Source: Clostridia bacterium
GTDB lineage: Bacteria > Bacillota > Clostridia > Lachnospirales > Cellulosilyticaceae
NCBI GenBank assembly: GCA_029239755.1
Contig: JARBUI010000001.1
Location: forward strand, 1-64,000
Direction of reading: 5' to 3'
Length of the DNA stretch: 64,000 nt
Part shown: positions 9,186 through 18,753 of the stretch, in pieces
Numbering within the stretch: the stretch's first letter is position 1
How the letters are laid out: each line of letters begins with the position of its first letter
Made by a program: the position numbers and the translations under genes
Notes under the pieces: generated by a model
Told to the model about the DNA's origin: nothing
Database searches by the model: none
What the model saw: the letters and a program-made list of their open reading frames with translations, nothing else

Positions 9186-9300
9186 GGCAGCCTCGGAGGG
9201 CTGCCACTACGAGTCAATTGATTCATCATTGAGTTAATTGATTCATCACCGAGCTAATTGATTCATCAACATGTGTAGCGGCAGGCCTCTGAGCCAGCCC
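9186..9300. repeat. Three 20-bp direct repeats enclosed by inverted repeats, between xylA and xylB
   Basis: Three tandem 20-base units (9211-9230, 9231-9250, 9251-9270) share the core AATTGATTCATCA and begin with GAG. They are flanked by GC-rich, mutually inverted sequences at 9186-9210 and 9276-9300, and the left one is itself a hairpin (GGCAGCC..GGCTGCC). The block is far more GC-rich at its edges than the neighbourhood. It may be a processing or stability element in the xylA-xylB transcript, or a small mobile repeat. No gene is present. Confidence 0.6.
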
Positions 9301-9318
9301 AGTAGGTTAATCTCTCTA

Positions 9319-10638
9319 TTATTTGCTGAAAATATATTGATTAACAATTGACTCAAGCATTTCTTGTCTGCCTGATTTTACTTTTATTTGGTCATGTGCT
9401 AAAGCATATTTCTCTAAAGCTTCGAAATCTACTTTACCCTCTACAATCTCTTTACCAATGCCTTCATTAAAGGTTGCATAGCGCTCAGCTTTGAATTTTT
9501 CAAGTACCCCATCTTCTACAAGCTTTAAAGCTACTTTAAAGCCTTTTGCAAAAGTATCCATTCCCGCAATATAGCTTAGGAAAATATCTTCTGGCTCAAA
9601 AGAAGCTCTTCTTGGCTTTGCATCAAAATTAAGTCCGCCCTTACCAAGACCGCCATTTTGAATCACTTCGTACATTACAAGTGTTGTATCATAAATATTT
9701 GTTGGGAATTGATCTGTATCCCATCCAAGATTTGGATCACCCATATTAGCATCAATACTTCCAAGTGCATTATTGATTCTAGCTACATGAATATCATGCT
9801 CAAAAGTATGCCCAGCAAGTGTTGCATGGTTAGCTTCTATATTTAATTTGAATTCTTTCTCAAGTCCATGTTTTCTAAGGAAACCAAGTACCGTTGCAGC
9901 ATCTGAATCATATTGATGTTTTGTTGGCTCTTTTGGTTTTGGTTCGATAAGAAGTTCTCCTGTAAAGCCTATTTTTTTCTTATAATCAACGGCCATTTGG
10001 AGGAATCTTGCAAAGTTCTCTTCCTCTAACTTCATATTTGTATTAAGTAATGTTTCGTACCCTTCGCGGCCACCCCAGAATACATAGTTTTCTCCGCCAA
10101 GCAATTTTGTAACTTCCATTGCTTTTTTAACCTGTGCTGCTGCAAAAGCAAAAACATCTGCCTCACACGTTGTTGAAGCCCCATGCATAAAACGAGGATG
10201 TGAGAACATATTTGCAGTTCCCCATAATAACTTTTTACCGGTTTCTTTCATAAGCTTGTCACAGTATGCAACTACTTCATCTAAGATTGCATTGGTTTCA
10301 GCCAATGTTTTACCTTCTGGTGCAATGTCTCTGTCATGGAATGCAAAATAATCTATATCAAGTTTTTCCATGATTTCAAAACAAGCATCCATTTTTGCTT
10401 TAGCCAGTTCTATTGGATCTGTGATTGAAAGCCATGGTCTTTCCATTGTGCTTGCTCCAAATGGATCTGAACCTCCTCCACAAAGTGTATGCCAATAAGA
10501 AAGAGTAAATCTAAGATATTCTTTCATTGTTTTGCCACTAATTACTTCATCAGGATTGTAATATTTGAATGAAAACGGATTAGTAGATTCTGGCCCCTCA
10601 TATTTGATCTTACTCACACTTGAAAAAAATTCTTTCAC
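9319..10638 (-). CDS. xylA: xylose isomerase
   Basis: Interconverts D-xylose and D-xylulose using two divalent metals. The 439-residue length is that of class II xylose isomerases from Firmicutes. Visible signatures include the catalytic histidine region [13 protein letters not shown], the metal ligand block [14 protein letters not shown] and [13 protein letters not shown], and the C-terminal metal region NFDAKPRR. The start follows AGAAGGTGGATAAAC, with GTG as the codon immediately upstream of MKEFF at 10638. A promoter overlapped by an inverted repeat lies upstream, and the ROK regulator gene is 142 bases further upstream, on the same strand. Confidence 0.97.
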   Translation of the reverse strand: MKEFFSSVSKIKYEGPESTNPFSFKYYNPDEVISGKTMKEYLRFTLSYWHTLCGGGSDPFGASTMERPWLSITDPIELAKAKMDACFEIMEKLDIDYFAFHDRDIAPEGKTLAETNAILDEVVAYCDKLMKETGKKLLWGTANMFSHPRFMHGASTTCEADVFAFAAAQVKKAMEVTKLLGGENYVFWGGREGYETLLNTNMKLEEENFARFLQMAVDYKKKIGFTGELLIEPKPKEPTKHQYDSDAATVLGFLRKHGLEKEFKLNIEANHATLAGHTFEHDIHVARINNALGSIDANMGDPNLGWDTDQFPTNIYDTTLVMYEVIQNGGLGKGGLNFDAKPRRASFEPEDIFLSYIAGMDTFAKGFKVALKLVEDGVLEKFKAERYATFNEGIGKEIVEGKVDFEALEKYALAHDQIKVKSGRQEMLESIVNQYIFSK

Positions 10639-10694
10639 GTTTATCCACCTTCTCTAAATGATTTTTTTGTTTGTTTTTATCTTAACTTATCTCT

Positions 10695-10739
10695 ATTATA
10701 ACGTATTCTGAGTATTTTTCAATACAATTTAAAAATACT
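10695..10739 (-). promoter_or_regulatory. xylA promoter with overlapping xyl operator
   Basis: On the minus strand -35 TTGAAA (10717-10722) and -10 TATAAT (10695-10700) are 16 bases apart. The inverted repeat AGTATTTTT / AAAAATACT (10711-10719 and 10731-10739) covers the -35 box and is a good candidate operator for the ROK-type repressor encoded upstream. The position fits repression by steric block. Binding is inferred. Confidence 0.65.
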
Positions 10740-10780
10740 TTTTAAAATTAGTTTAAAATATAGTTAAAACTATAATCCTG

Positions 10781-11917
10781 CTATACCAACGCTGTAATTT
10801 CCTCAAAAGCTCTAAGTGCGGCCCCATATTTTGAAGCTTTATAGCCTAAAGCAGAAAACTCAACTCTTCGATCACGCTTAAGCATGCTGCAATGTACGTC
10901 TCCCATAACTTCTCTCACTAAAGGCTCTATTTGCACTTGGTACTCGCTCATTTCACCACCGATAATAACACAATCCGGATCAAATATAAGAAAGATATTA
11001 TTAAGTGCAAGGACTAAATATTCTACATACTCCCTCATGATCTGCTTATGCTCGTTGCTGCCTGGATCATAGAGTGAAAACACCTCATCAAGCGTACTTA
11101 TTTCTTTACTTACTGTTGTACTAAATGTTTCTATAAGTGTCTGTGTTGACAAATAAGGCTCCACGCATCCTCTATTGCCGCAATTGCAAGGCTTACCACC
11201 CTTTTGTACTACCATATGTCCTATTTCGCCCGCAGCTTCACTGCTTCCCGTATAATACCTTTTATCTACTATTATGCCTGCTCCTATACCTTCTTTAATA
11301 GAAAGATAAAGTGAATTCATGTATTCTTTAGACACACCAATAACATTTTCAGCAAAAGCTGCAAGCCTTGCTTCATTGCCCACATAAATATTAACCCCTA
11401 GTTCATCCCTTAAGTTCTCCAAACTTAAATTAGTTTCTCCTATATTTGGCCCTTTTTTGAGTAGTAATTGTTCTTCCTCCACCAAGCCCGGATAAGACAA
11501 GCCTATCCCTATTATATTCTCCTTTCTTAATTTACATGATGCTAAAACAGATTGTACGATAATCTTGATACTATTTTCTAATGAAGCGCCTGTATTTTTT
11601 ATTGTCTTTTCCATTACTGCATCAAACTTAAGATTCATAAGACAATAATAGATAGAATGTTTTTGAATATCTATTCCAATACTGAAGTATCTATTATAAT
11701 CTATATCAATTAACATAGGCTTACGTCCATAGTCAGCCTCCGCTACACCAACCTCTTGTAAAATTCCTTCTTTTAACAATTTATTGACATTAGTTGTAAC
11801 AGTAGGAATACTAATACTGATTCTTTCTGCTAAGTCATACTTAGTCATAGGACCGTATTCACTTATTTTAGCTAAAATGACCTTCTCATTTTCGCTTCTT
11901 TTCCGGTTATATAGCAT
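10781..11917 (-). CDS. xylR: ROK-family transcriptional repressor, probable xylose repressor
   Basis: The 378-residue protein has an N-terminal winged helix-turn-helix (about 10-70, with YDLAERISISIPTVTTNVNKLL) and a ROK sugar-binding domain. It contains the zinc-binding cysteine cluster PCNCGNRGCVEPYLS, preceded by EIGHMVV. Proteins of this layout repress xylose operons and are released by xylose. Its place directly upstream of xylA makes that role likely here. A putative promoter TTGACT with TATTGT 18 bases downstream is seen at about 12001-12030 on the minus strand. The gene ends inside a short AT-rich spacer that holds the xylA promoter. Confidence 0.88.
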   Translation of the reverse strand: MLYNRKRSENEKVILAKISEYGPMTKYDLAERISISIPTVTTNVNKLLKEGILQEVGVAEADYGRKPMLIDIDYNRYFSIGIDIQKHSIYYCLMNLKFDAVMEKTIKNTGASLENSIKIIVQSVLASCKLRKENIIGIGLSYPGLVEEEQLLLKKGPNIGETNLSLENLRDELGVNIYVGNEARLAAFAENVIGVSKEYMNSLYLSIKEGIGAGIIVDKRYYTGSSEAAGEIGHMVVQKGGKPCNCGNRGCVEPYLSTQTLIETFSTTVSKEISTLDEVFSLYDPGSNEHKQIMREYVEYLVLALNNIFLIFDPDCVIIGGEMSEYQVQIEPLVREVMGDVHCSMLKRDRRVEFSALGYKASKYGAALRAFEEITALV

Positions 11918-12040
11918 GTCATTTCTCCTTCTACTACTTTTTATTCTAATAATCCAGCTAACATATGTTTTACTATTTTACTGTGATTTAAGTGTACAAT
12001 ATTAAGTCCGCATATTTCAAGTCAAAAAACAAAATTAAAA

Positions 12041-12069
12041 ACATGCCAAAATACACCTTTTGAGCACGT
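12041..12069 (-). terminator. Terminator of the TetR/HlyD/ABC exporter operon
   Basis: On the minus strand ACGTGC-T-CAAAA pairs with TTTTGGCATGT around a six-base loop with one bulged base, followed by a T-rich tail. It sits 17 bases after the stop codon of the ABC-2 permease. Confidence 0.65.
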
Positions 12070-12085
12070 CTTTCATTTAATTCTA

Positions 12086-13255
12086 TCAATCTAAGCTCTT
12101 TTTAAACCTCTTTATTGCTGCAGTAAGGATGATCACAAGAAAAAGTATTAAAGCAAGTGTATCTTGCCATAAATAGTTCATTCCGATGCCTTTTAAAATA
12201 ATTCCTCTGTCAATTCGCATGAAGTAGGAAAGTGGAATAAGGAAGCTGATAGGACGAATCCATCCTGGTACTGCTTCAAGCGGAAATACAAATCCTGAAA
12301 GAAGCACACTTGGTAAAATGATAATCATTGTAAACTGCATGGCTTGTGACTGATTGCCCGCAAATGTAGAAATCAGCATCCCGATTCCAAGAGAACAAAC
12401 TACAAACAAAGTCCCAAGAAGAAGAAGCAAAAAAAGATTTCCTAATATCTCAACTTTAAACCAAAAGCGACATATAAAAAGTGCCAGTAAGAATGCTCCG
12501 TATCCAATAATAATATAAGGGATAAGCTTTGCAAGTATAAGCTCTATTGACTTAATAGGGGTGACAATAAGCTGTTCAATAGTCCCCCGTTCTTTTTCAC
12601 GAACCATTGCAAAAGCTGTAAGCATCACAGTAATATTCTGCAATATCAGGCCAACTAGTCCTGGTATAGTAAACATATTGTTATCCATATTAGGATTATA
12701 CCATACCTTGGTATTAAGATTAACGCCTGGCGCCCTCATATCTGAGAGACCTCTCAGCCTTAGATATTTCTCTCTCATATCCTGTGAGTAATGATTAGAA
12801 ATCAGCACCCCGCTGCTTAAAGCGGTTCTTGCCAGCGTAGGATCAGTTCCGTCAATGATAAGAAGAGGATTTGCACTTTTATTCTGCTTTAAATCTCTTG
12901 CAAAGTTAGATGGAATAATAACCCCAGCCTTGGCTTTCCCACTGTCTAAAAGCTTCGTCAGTTCTTCTTCACTGGATACTGAATACTTTGTTACAAAATA
13001 ACCTGTGCTTTCAAATTTATCGATGTATTCTCTGCTTTCCTTAGTTTTGCTTTGGTCAAAAACAGCAGCAGCGATCTGATCTACCTCGGTATTAACAGCA
13101 TAACCGAACAGCACCATCATCATGATAGTCATGCCAATTGGTGCTCTCATACTGAACTTATCCCTTCTTATCTGAATAAACTCTTTTTTAATAATAGCTA
13201 AAAATCTTTGAAGGTTAAATGGTACTTTATTCTTTTTCAGATCAATCACCTCCAT
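12086..13255 (-). CDS. ABC-2 type exporter permease
   Basis: The 389-residue membrane protein has one N-terminal helix (about 42-62), a large extracytoplasmic domain (about 65-200) and five C-terminal helices. This is the YhgE/YbhR-like layout of ABC-2 permeases found in drug efflux systems with a HlyD partner. The conserved motif REKERGTIEQLIVTPIKSIELILAKL lies just before the C-terminal helices. The start overlaps the ATPase gene by 14 bases, so the two are translationally coupled. Substrate is unknown; similar operons export antibiotics or detergents. Confidence 0.9.
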   Translation of the reverse strand: MEVIDLKKNKVPFNLQRFLAIIKKEFIQIRRDKFSMRAPIGMTIMMMVLFGYAVNTEVDQIAAAVFDQSKTKESREYIDKFESTGYFVTKYSVSSEEELTKLLDSGKAKAGVIIPSNFARDLKQNKSANPLLIIDGTDPTLARTALSSGVLISNHYSQDMREKYLRLRGLSDMRAPGVNLNTKVWYNPNMDNNMFTIPGLVGLILQNITVMLTAFAMVREKERGTIEQLIVTPIKSIELILAKLIPYIIIGYGAFLLALFICRFWFKVEILGNLFLLLLLGTLFVVCSLGIGMLISTFAGNQSQAMQFTMIIILPSVLLSGFVFPLEAVPGWIRPISFLIPLSYFMRIDRGIILKGIGMNYLWQDTLALILFLVIILTAAIKRFKKSLD

Positions 13256-14024
13256 GAATAAACTTCATTTCTTGATAAGATGCACTTACCTTTTTATGAG
13301 TTACTTTTTCAACCATAGATACAAACACATCTTCTAGATTCCTTGCCTCATACTTCTTAATGATTTCCTTAGGAGGTGCAATATCCATTAGATTACTATC
13401 AAAAATAAAACCAACAATATCGCAGCTTTCAGCCTCATCCATATAATGGGTTGTAACTAGTATTGTAATCCCCTGCCGTGCTAAAACATGAATGATTTCC
13501 CAAAACGTACGTCTTGAGACAGGATCAACTCCCCCTGTGGGTTCATCAAGTACTAGAATATTGGGTTTGTGTATCAGAGCACATCCCAGAGCAAGTCTTT
13601 GTTTCCATCCTCCGGATAGCGTTCCTGCCAGGCTCTTTTCCTTGCCCGTAAGATTTGCCATTGCTATAAGCTCTTTTTTACGCTGCTCACGCATATCTTT
13701 AGGTACAGAATAAACACCTCCATAAAAATCAAGATTCTCTTCCACCGTCAAGTCTTCATAAAGCCCAAATTTCTGTGACATATAGCCAATATTTTGACGT
13801 ACCATTTCAGTATCTGTCTCAATATCATAACCAGCTACTTTTGCTGTCCCTAAAGTAGGTTTAAGTACGCCGCAAAGCATTCTGATTGTTGTCGATTTCC
13901 CAGAGCCGTTTGGCCCAAGAAATCCGAATATCTTTCCTTTTTCAATAGCAAAGCTGATATGATTGACAGCCGTAAAATCACCAAATTTTTTAGTTAAACC
14001 ACTTACTTCAATTGCATATTTCAT
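13242..14024 (-). CDS. ABC exporter ATP-binding protein
   Basis: The 260-residue ATPase drives the ABC-2 permease encoded next. It shows Walker A (LGPNGSGKSTTIRML, about 36-50), the Q-loop (GYMSQKFGLYEDL), the ABC signature (GTLSGGWKQRLALG) and Walker B (NILVLDEPTGGVDP), followed by the switch histidine in LVTTHYMDEAE. All catalytic motifs are intact. The gene is the third in the order tetR, hlyD-like, ATPase, permease, which together form an exporter with its own repressor. It starts 10 bases after the HlyD-like gene. Confidence 0.94.
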   Translation of the reverse strand: MKYAIEVSGLTKKFGDFTAVNHISFAIEKGKIFGFLGPNGSGKSTTIRMLCGVLKPTLGTAKVAGYDIETDTEMVRQNIGYMSQKFGLYEDLTVEENLDFYGGVYSVPKDMREQRKKELIAMANLTGKEKSLAGTLSGGWKQRLALGCALIHKPNILVLDEPTGGVDPVSRRTFWEIIHVLARQGITILVTTHYMDEAESCDIVGFIFDSNLMDIAPPKEIIKKYEARNLEDVFVSMVEKVTHKKVSASYQEMKFIHGGD

Positions 14025-14034
14025 CTCATCACCT

Positions 14035-15204
14035 TCAATCTATGTAGACATTAGCTGTCATACCAGGGCTAAGCTCACTCCTATGACTATCCATTTGTAT
14101 TTTAACTGCTACAACTGTATTCTCTTCCTTTGCCTCAGTTGTTTCTATATTTTTAGGCGTAAACTCAGCTCTTGGTGATTTGAATATAACCGTTCCCTGA
14201 ATTTCATCAGCCTTAAGTGCTGATACCTTGATTCTGACCTTTTGATTTAAAGTTACTTTCCCATTATGTTTTTGGGGCAGATAAACCTTAATCCAATACG
14301 GATCATTTGTCTGGATAGTTCCAACAACTGTTCCAGGTGATACGAACTGGCCTGGTTCAACGCTCTTATATAACAATATCCCCTGCACCTCAGATTTTAT
14401 AGTATATTTGCTAAGCTGAAGTTTGGCCGTACTTAGTGCTGCCTGCAGCTGCTCTACGTTTGCGTCTGCCTGCACAACAGCCTGCTTAGTGGCCCCATTC
14501 TTAAGGAGTTGTAGCTTTGCTAGTGCCTGCTTATAATTTGCCTCTGCAGCCCTAATAGCCTCATGAGTTGCACCTTTTTTAACCAAGCTAAGCTGCTCTT
14601 TGGCAATTTGCAAACGTGTTTTCGCATTTACAAGCTGCTGATAAGCTGCGTCTGCAATATTTTGTGCATCTTCTGCCTCCTGCTCAGCAATGGCCTCATA
14701 CTCTAAGAGTTCCTGAAATTCCTTTAGATTTTGTTTTCGATAATCATAATTTTTCTGCGTGGTTGTAACTCCTTCTTGTGCTTCAAGATAGGTAGCCTCA
14801 GCCTGGGCTATCTGTTCACTCCTACTGCCTGCACTTAGCTCATCAAGACTCGCTTTCGCAGCTTCTGCTGCTGCTTCTGCCTGCTTAATCTCTTCTTCCC
14901 TTGACCCCGCCTTTAATTCATCCAATTTAGCATTTGCCGCTTTTAAAGCCGCCTCTGCACTTTCAACTTGAAGTGCTGCAGTAGCTGAATCAACTACTGC
15001 AATAGGATCGCCTATTGCTATAGAACTGCCTTCATCCTTTAAAATCTTTATTATTTTACCACTTATTTCAGCATTTACATCTACCTCTGTTGCTTCTATA
15101 GTCCCACTCAAAACTAAACTTTTTGTCTGATTGCTGCATCCTGTTAAAAAAAGTGCCCCTATTAGTAATAGAGAGACATTTTTAAATGTCTTTTTAAGTC
15201 TCAT
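14035..15204 (-). CDS. HlyD/MFP-family membrane fusion lipoprotein
   Basis: The 389-residue protein begins with a lipoprotein signal whose lipobox is LFLTGC. It then has the biotinyl-lipoyl half-motifs (about 40-70 and 270-300) around a long alpha-helical hairpin (75-265), and a beta-barrel domain. The helical part holds four internal repeats that start with a GS/GA..E-I...AEA pattern and probably form the coiled-coil hairpin. In a Gram-positive cell it would sit outside the membrane and work with the ABC-2 exporter encoded downstream. It starts 18 bases after the TetR gene stop. Confidence 0.9.
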   Translation of the reverse strand: MRLKKTFKNVSLLLIGALFLTGCSNQTKSLVLSGTIEATEVDVNAEISGKIIKILKDEGSSIAIGDPIAVVDSATAALQVESAEAALKAANAKLDELKAGSREEEIKQAEAAAEAAKASLDELSAGSRSEQIAQAEATYLEAQEGVTTTQKNYDYRKQNLKEFQELLEYEAIAEQEAEDAQNIADAAYQQLVNAKTRLQIAKEQLSLVKKGATHEAIRAAEANYKQALAKLQLLKNGATKQAVVQADANVEQLQAALSTAKLQLSKYTIKSEVQGILLYKSVEPGQFVSPGTVVGTIQTNDPYWIKVYLPQKHNGKVTLNQKVRIKVSALKADEIQGTVIFKSPRAEFTPKNIETTEAKEENTVVAVKIQMDSHRSELSPGMTANVYID

Positions 15205-15222
15205 GATCTCTATCCTCCATAA

Positions 15223-15864
15223 TCAGTATTTAGTATGATTTGAAATACCAAAGAGTAAAACATCAATTAATGATTCTATTTCTTCATCTAGATCATCTAT
15301 CGGAAGTTTGTCCGCAAAAACATTTTTTTGTATAATAAAAATCATAATATTTCCAACAAAAGCCCTCATTGCACTATTGGTTTTAACAGGCCTAAGCTCA
15401 CCTTCTGCTACCTTACGCAAATAAAACTCATCGAATACTGGAATTAGCCTATTTACGATTTTATCAACAAATAAAGCTCTTATATCCTCATGAAACAATA
15501 TTTCCGATATAACAACTTTCATCATTGGAAAATATACATCTACAGCCTTTATACGATCTGCTATGATCTCTCTGATTATCTCCCTAGTATTCTTTCTAGA
15601 TGTATCTGTTAATATCTTTTCCAGTGACGGAAGAACCATTTTATCCACAATGATATTGGCTATCTGTATAAATAGTCCCCTAAGTATATCTTTTTTTGTC
15701 TTAAAATACCTGAAAATAGTTCCTTCTGCTACTCCTGCTTCTTTTGCAATTTCATTTGTTGTTGCAGCACTAAATCCTTTCGCTGAAAATATCTTGCAGG
15801 CCGCTTCTAAAATCAGTTTTTCTTTTTCTGATAAATCGTCAATATCAGTATAAAAAGTATCCAT
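15223..15864 (-). CDS. TetR/AcrR-family repressor of the exporter operon
   Basis: About 213 residues. The N-terminal helix-turn-helix is clear (KLILEAACKIFSAKGFSAATTNEIAKEAGVAEGTIFRYF), followed by an all-helical ligand-binding region. The in-frame ATG at 15879 lies inside the GGAGG ribosome binding site that serves the ATG at 15864, so 15864 is preferred (MDTFYTDIDD). It is the first gene of the exporter operon and is preceded by a perfect 12-base palindrome at the expected transcription start, which suggests autorepression relieved by an exported compound. Confidence 0.92.
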   Translation of the reverse strand: MDTFYTDIDDLSEKEKLILEAACKIFSAKGFSAATTNEIAKEAGVAEGTIFRYFKTKKDILRGLFIQIANIIVDKMVLPSLEKILTDTSRKNTREIIREIIADRIKAVDVYFPMMKVVISEILFHEDIRALFVDKIVNRLIPVFDEFYLRKVAEGELRPVKTNSAMRAFVGNIMIFIIQKNVFADKLPIDDLDEEIESLIDVLLFGISNHTKY

Positions 15865-15908
15865 ATATATGTCCTCCATTTTTCACTCTTAAAATCTATC
15901 AAAAATGA

Positions 15909-15953
15909 GTGAGTACTCACACCTAGTATAATACTGTCTATTTATAATATCAA
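15909..15953 (-). promoter_or_regulatory. Promoter and TetR-type operator of the exporter operon
   Basis: On the minus strand -35 TTGATA (15948-15953) and -10 TATACT (15925-15930) are 17 bases apart. The perfect palindrome GTGAGTACTCAC (15909-15920) lies just past the -10 box, at the likely transcription start, and resembles TetR/AcrR-type operators. It lies 45 bases upstream of the tetR start codon. Confidence 0.75.
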
Positions 15954-15976
15954 TCCATAATTAAAGCTTTCTATTA

Positions 15977-16026
15977 AAAAAACATGATTTAAGGAAATTA
16001 GTATGCTTCCTTGAATCATGTTTTTT
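15977..16026 (-). terminator. Terminator after recR
   Basis: Arms 15977-15996 and 16007-16026 pair over 20 bases with a single mismatch (AAAAAACATGATTTAAGGAA) and leave a T-run on both strands. It closes the dnaX-ybaB-recR operon 40 bases past the recR stop. Confidence 0.9.
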
Positions 16027-16065
16027 GATGGGCATTTATTTTTTTATATGTTGGGATTCTATAAA

Positions 16066-16668
16066 TTACATTTCTCTTCTGCCTTGGAGTGCTCTAGATA
16101 AAGTAACTTCATCTACGTACTCTAAATCCCCTCCTACAGGTACACCATGGGCAATACGCGTTGTTGTAATCCCCAGTGGTTTTAAAAGCTTACTAATATA
16201 CATAGCTGTAGCTTCCCCTTCAATATTGGGATTAGTTGCAATAATAACTTCATCAACTTCTTCTTTTTGAAGTCTTTCCAAAAGTTCTTTAATTTTAATA
16301 TCACTTGGTCCTACTCCCATCATAGGGGAAATAGCCCCGTGCAAAATATGATAAAGGCCTTTATATTCTTTTGTCTTTTCATAAGCTGCCATATCTCTTG
16401 AGTCTTCTACGACCATCAATTGATGATTAGCTCTTTTTTCATCCTTACAAATCGGGCAAAGCTTATCATCAGTAATCGTACAGCATCTTTCACAGTAGCT
16501 GATATTTTCCTTAGCATCTACAAGCGTATCCGCTAATTTTTTTACCTTCTCTTTAGGAAGGCTGATAATATGAAAAGCAAGTCTTTGAGCTGATTTAGTC
16601 CCTATACCAGGCAGTCTCGATAGTTCTTCTATAAGAGCTACCATCTTATCCCCATAATATCCGCTCAC
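16066..16668 (-). CDS. recR: recombination mediator RecR
   Basis: RecR acts with RecF/RecO in loading RecA at gaps. The 200-residue protein has the N-terminal helix-hairpin-helix ([19 protein letters not shown]), the four-cysteine zinc motif ([16 protein letters not shown], about 57-72) and a Toprim domain ([16 protein letters not shown] onward). Length and motif order are normal. Its start codon shares one base with the ybaB stop (16668), the usual dnaX-ybaB-recR arrangement. Confidence 0.97.
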   Translation of the reverse strand: MSGYYGDKMVALIEELSRLPGIGTKSAQRLAFHIISLPKEKVKKLADTLVDAKENISYCERCCTITDDKLCPICKDEKRANHQLMVVEDSRDMAAYEKTKEYKGLYHILHGAISPMMGVGPSDIKIKELLERLQKEEVDEVIIATNPNIEGEATAMYISKLLKPLGITTTRIAHGVPVGGDLEYVDEVTLSRALQGRREM

Positions 16669-17000
16669 TAGAATAAACCTCCTGTTGGAAGCCCTCCTGT
16701 TACCTTAGACATTTCTTTTTGTGAATACTCCTCAGCTTGACGAATAGCTTCATTAACAGCTGTAAGAACTAAGTCTTCCAATGTCTCTATATCCTCTGGA
16801 TCTACAACTTCTTCTTTAATCTTAATAGCTTTAACTTCCTTTTTACCAGTAACGGTTACTTCTACCATCCCACCGCCTGAAGTTGCTGTGATAACCTTTT
16901 CTTCTAATGCTGCCTGTGTTTCTTCCATTTGTTTTTGCATTTTTTGTGCCTGTTTCATAAGTTGTTGCATATTTGGCATACCACCACCAAAGTTTTTCAT
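16668..17000 (-). CDS. YbaB/EbfC nucleoid-associated protein
   Basis: The 110-residue protein belongs to the YbaB/EbfC family of small DNA-binding dimers. It begins with a Met/Gln-rich helix ([20 protein letters not shown]) and continues with the family beta-strand core ([20 protein letters not shown]). It lies between dnaX (12 bases upstream) and recR (one-base overlap), as in most Firmicutes. The Gly-rich N-terminus is common in the family. Confidence 0.96.
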   Translation of the reverse strand: MKNFGGGMPNMQQLMKQAQKMQKQMEETQAALEEKVITATSGGGMVEVTVTGKKEVKAIKIKEEVVDPEDIETLEDLVLTAVNEAIRQAEEYSQKEMSKVTGGLPTGGLF

Positions 17001-17012
17001 AATCTATTCCTC

Positions 17013-18623
17013 CTAATTTTTTATTTCTATATTAAAATTTATTTTAGCAGCTACATTTTTTATGACACTAGAAATATCTTTTATATCTTCTGTTTGTTTT
17101 GGGTTTGAACCATAAACCTCTATACACTTAGTCGCATAATCATCTGCCTCTATAGGCTTTACCTTAACTTCTTTGCCTGCCACTTCATTAATGACCTTTT
17201 TAAGTTCTTCTAAATGAGCACTTACAGGAGCATCCATACCTTCTTTATACACTACGTAAAAAATATCATCTTCAACAAATCCTGCCTCTGCTGTTTCGAA
17301 TATAGACCAAGCTGCTCTTCCTAATTTCAGCTTAATTTCCGGCCACTTTTTAATAAGCTGCCGTACATCCTCTGGTATTGCTTTAGGAAGCCTTGCAGGT
17401 ATGACTTCTTTAGAAGAAACCACACTCGCAACTGCCATAATTGGGGCAGCTTTAAGACCTTCTTCTGCTAGTTTATCCAGTTTTTGCTCTAAAAATTGTA
17501 TCTTAGTCATCATACTTTCTGCCGATGTATCCATTTGGATCTCTGAAAGCTTAAGCATTGCTACTTCTAGAAGAATTCTTGGAGATATGGCATTTCTCAG
17601 TTCATATTCGAGCTGACCAAAATGTTTAATATACCGCATGAGTTCATTAACACTTATCGCTTCAGCTTGCTTTTGAAGTGCTTTAATATACTCACTGCTA
17701 TAGTCTAACACACTTGCCATGCCATTTGTAGTCTTTGCAATAAGCAAATTACGACTATGTTCTAAAAGATCACTTGCAAATTGTCTGATACTTCTGCCCA
17801 TGGCATTAACTGCTTCGCATAACTCCAGTGCCTTTTTAGTATCTTGTGCTATTATAGCATAGATCATATCAAATAATATACTGCTGTCTACTGCACCTAC
17901 TAGATAAAGTACTTTATCTAGGGTAATGGTTTCGTCAAAGTAAAAGGATATGCTTTGTTCAAGAATACTAAGAGCATCACGCATACCGCCGTCTGCAAGT
18001 TTTGCAATATAGGCAAGCGCTTTATCCTCTATATCTATATTTTCTTCTTTCATATAAATATTTAGCCGATCTTGTATTTCTTTAGCAGCTATTCTTTTAA
18101 AGTCAAAACGTTGGCATCTGGATAAAATAGTAACAGGTATTTTCTGAGGATCAGTGGTAGCTAAAATAAAGATAACATGAGCAGGTGGTTCTTCTAATGT
18201 TTTAAGAAGGGCATTAAATGCTCCTGTAGAAAGCATATGTACCTCATCTATAATATAAATCTTATATTTTCCTACAGCAGGAGTATATTTTACTTCCTCA
18301 TTGATTTCTCTGATATTATCTACCCCATTATGTGAAGCCGCATCCATTTCTATAATATTAATACCGGATCCATCCTGTACTTTTTGGCATGCATCACATA
18401 CGCCGCATGCTGAACCATTAACTGGATGCTCACAATTTACAGCGCGGGCAAAGATTTTAGCTATAGAGGTCTTACCCGTTCCGCGGCTTCCGCAAAACAA
18501 GTATGCATGTGCTACCCTATTGGTATTTATTTGATTAGTGAGCGTTCTGACAATATGCTCTTGTCCAACGACATCGTCAAAGACACGCGGCCTGTACTTT
18601 CTATATAAAGCTAAGTAACTCAT
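17013..18623 (-). CDS. dnaX: DNA polymerase III subunits gamma/tau
   Basis: Clamp-loader ATPase of the replisome. The 536-residue protein has Walker A (FCGSRGTGKTSIAKIF, about 44-59), a cysteine zinc module (CEHPVNGSACGVCDAC, about 64-79), Walker B (IYIIDEVHMLS) and the SRC arginine-finger motif (ILSRCQRFDF). The C-terminal third is tau-like. The start at MSYLALYRKYRPRVFDDV is standard. An extended -10 sequence TGGTATAAT (18673-18678 for the hexamer) lies about 50 bases upstream. No signal-recognition-particle RNA gene is visible upstream, although it neighbours dnaX in many Firmicutes. Confidence 0.97.
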   Translation of the reverse strand: MSYLALYRKYRPRVFDDVVGQEHIVRTLTNQINTNRVAHAYLFCGSRGTGKTSIAKIFARAVNCEHPVNGSACGVCDACQKVQDGSGINIIEMDAASHNGVDNIREINEEVKYTPAVGKYKIYIIDEVHMLSTGAFNALLKTLEEPPAHVIFILATTDPQKIPVTILSRCQRFDFKRIAAKEIQDRLNIYMKEENIDIEDKALAYIAKLADGGMRDALSILEQSISFYFDETITLDKVLYLVGAVDSSILFDMIYAIIAQDTKKALELCEAVNAMGRSIRQFASDLLEHSRNLLIAKTTNGMASVLDYSSEYIKALQKQAEAISVNELMRYIKHFGQLEYELRNAISPRILLEVAMLKLSEIQMDTSAESMMTKIQFLEQKLDKLAEEGLKAAPIMAVASVVSSKEVIPARLPKAIPEDVRQLIKKWPEIKLKLGRAAWSIFETAEAGFVEDDIFYVVYKEGMDAPVSAHLEELKKVINEVAGKEVKVKPIEADDYATKCIEVYGSNPKQTEDIKDISSVIKNVAAKINFNIEIKN

Positions 18624-18672
18624 GTTTTTCCCCTTCTGTAAAAATCTATGTTTTGTTTGATCTTTATGCAGT

Positions 18673-18678
18673 ATTATA
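18673..18678 (-). promoter_or_regulatory. Extended -10 box upstream of dnaX
   Basis: TATAAT preceded by TG one base upstream on the minus strand, about 50 bases before the dnaX start. No convincing -35 box is seen, which is acceptable for an extended -10 promoter. Confidence 0.45.
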
Positions 18679-18753
18679 CCACAAAACAGAGATTTCTAAC
18701 ACATTCAAATTGGTTTATCAAAAACCTCCTATCTTTTTCCATATATTTTAGTA

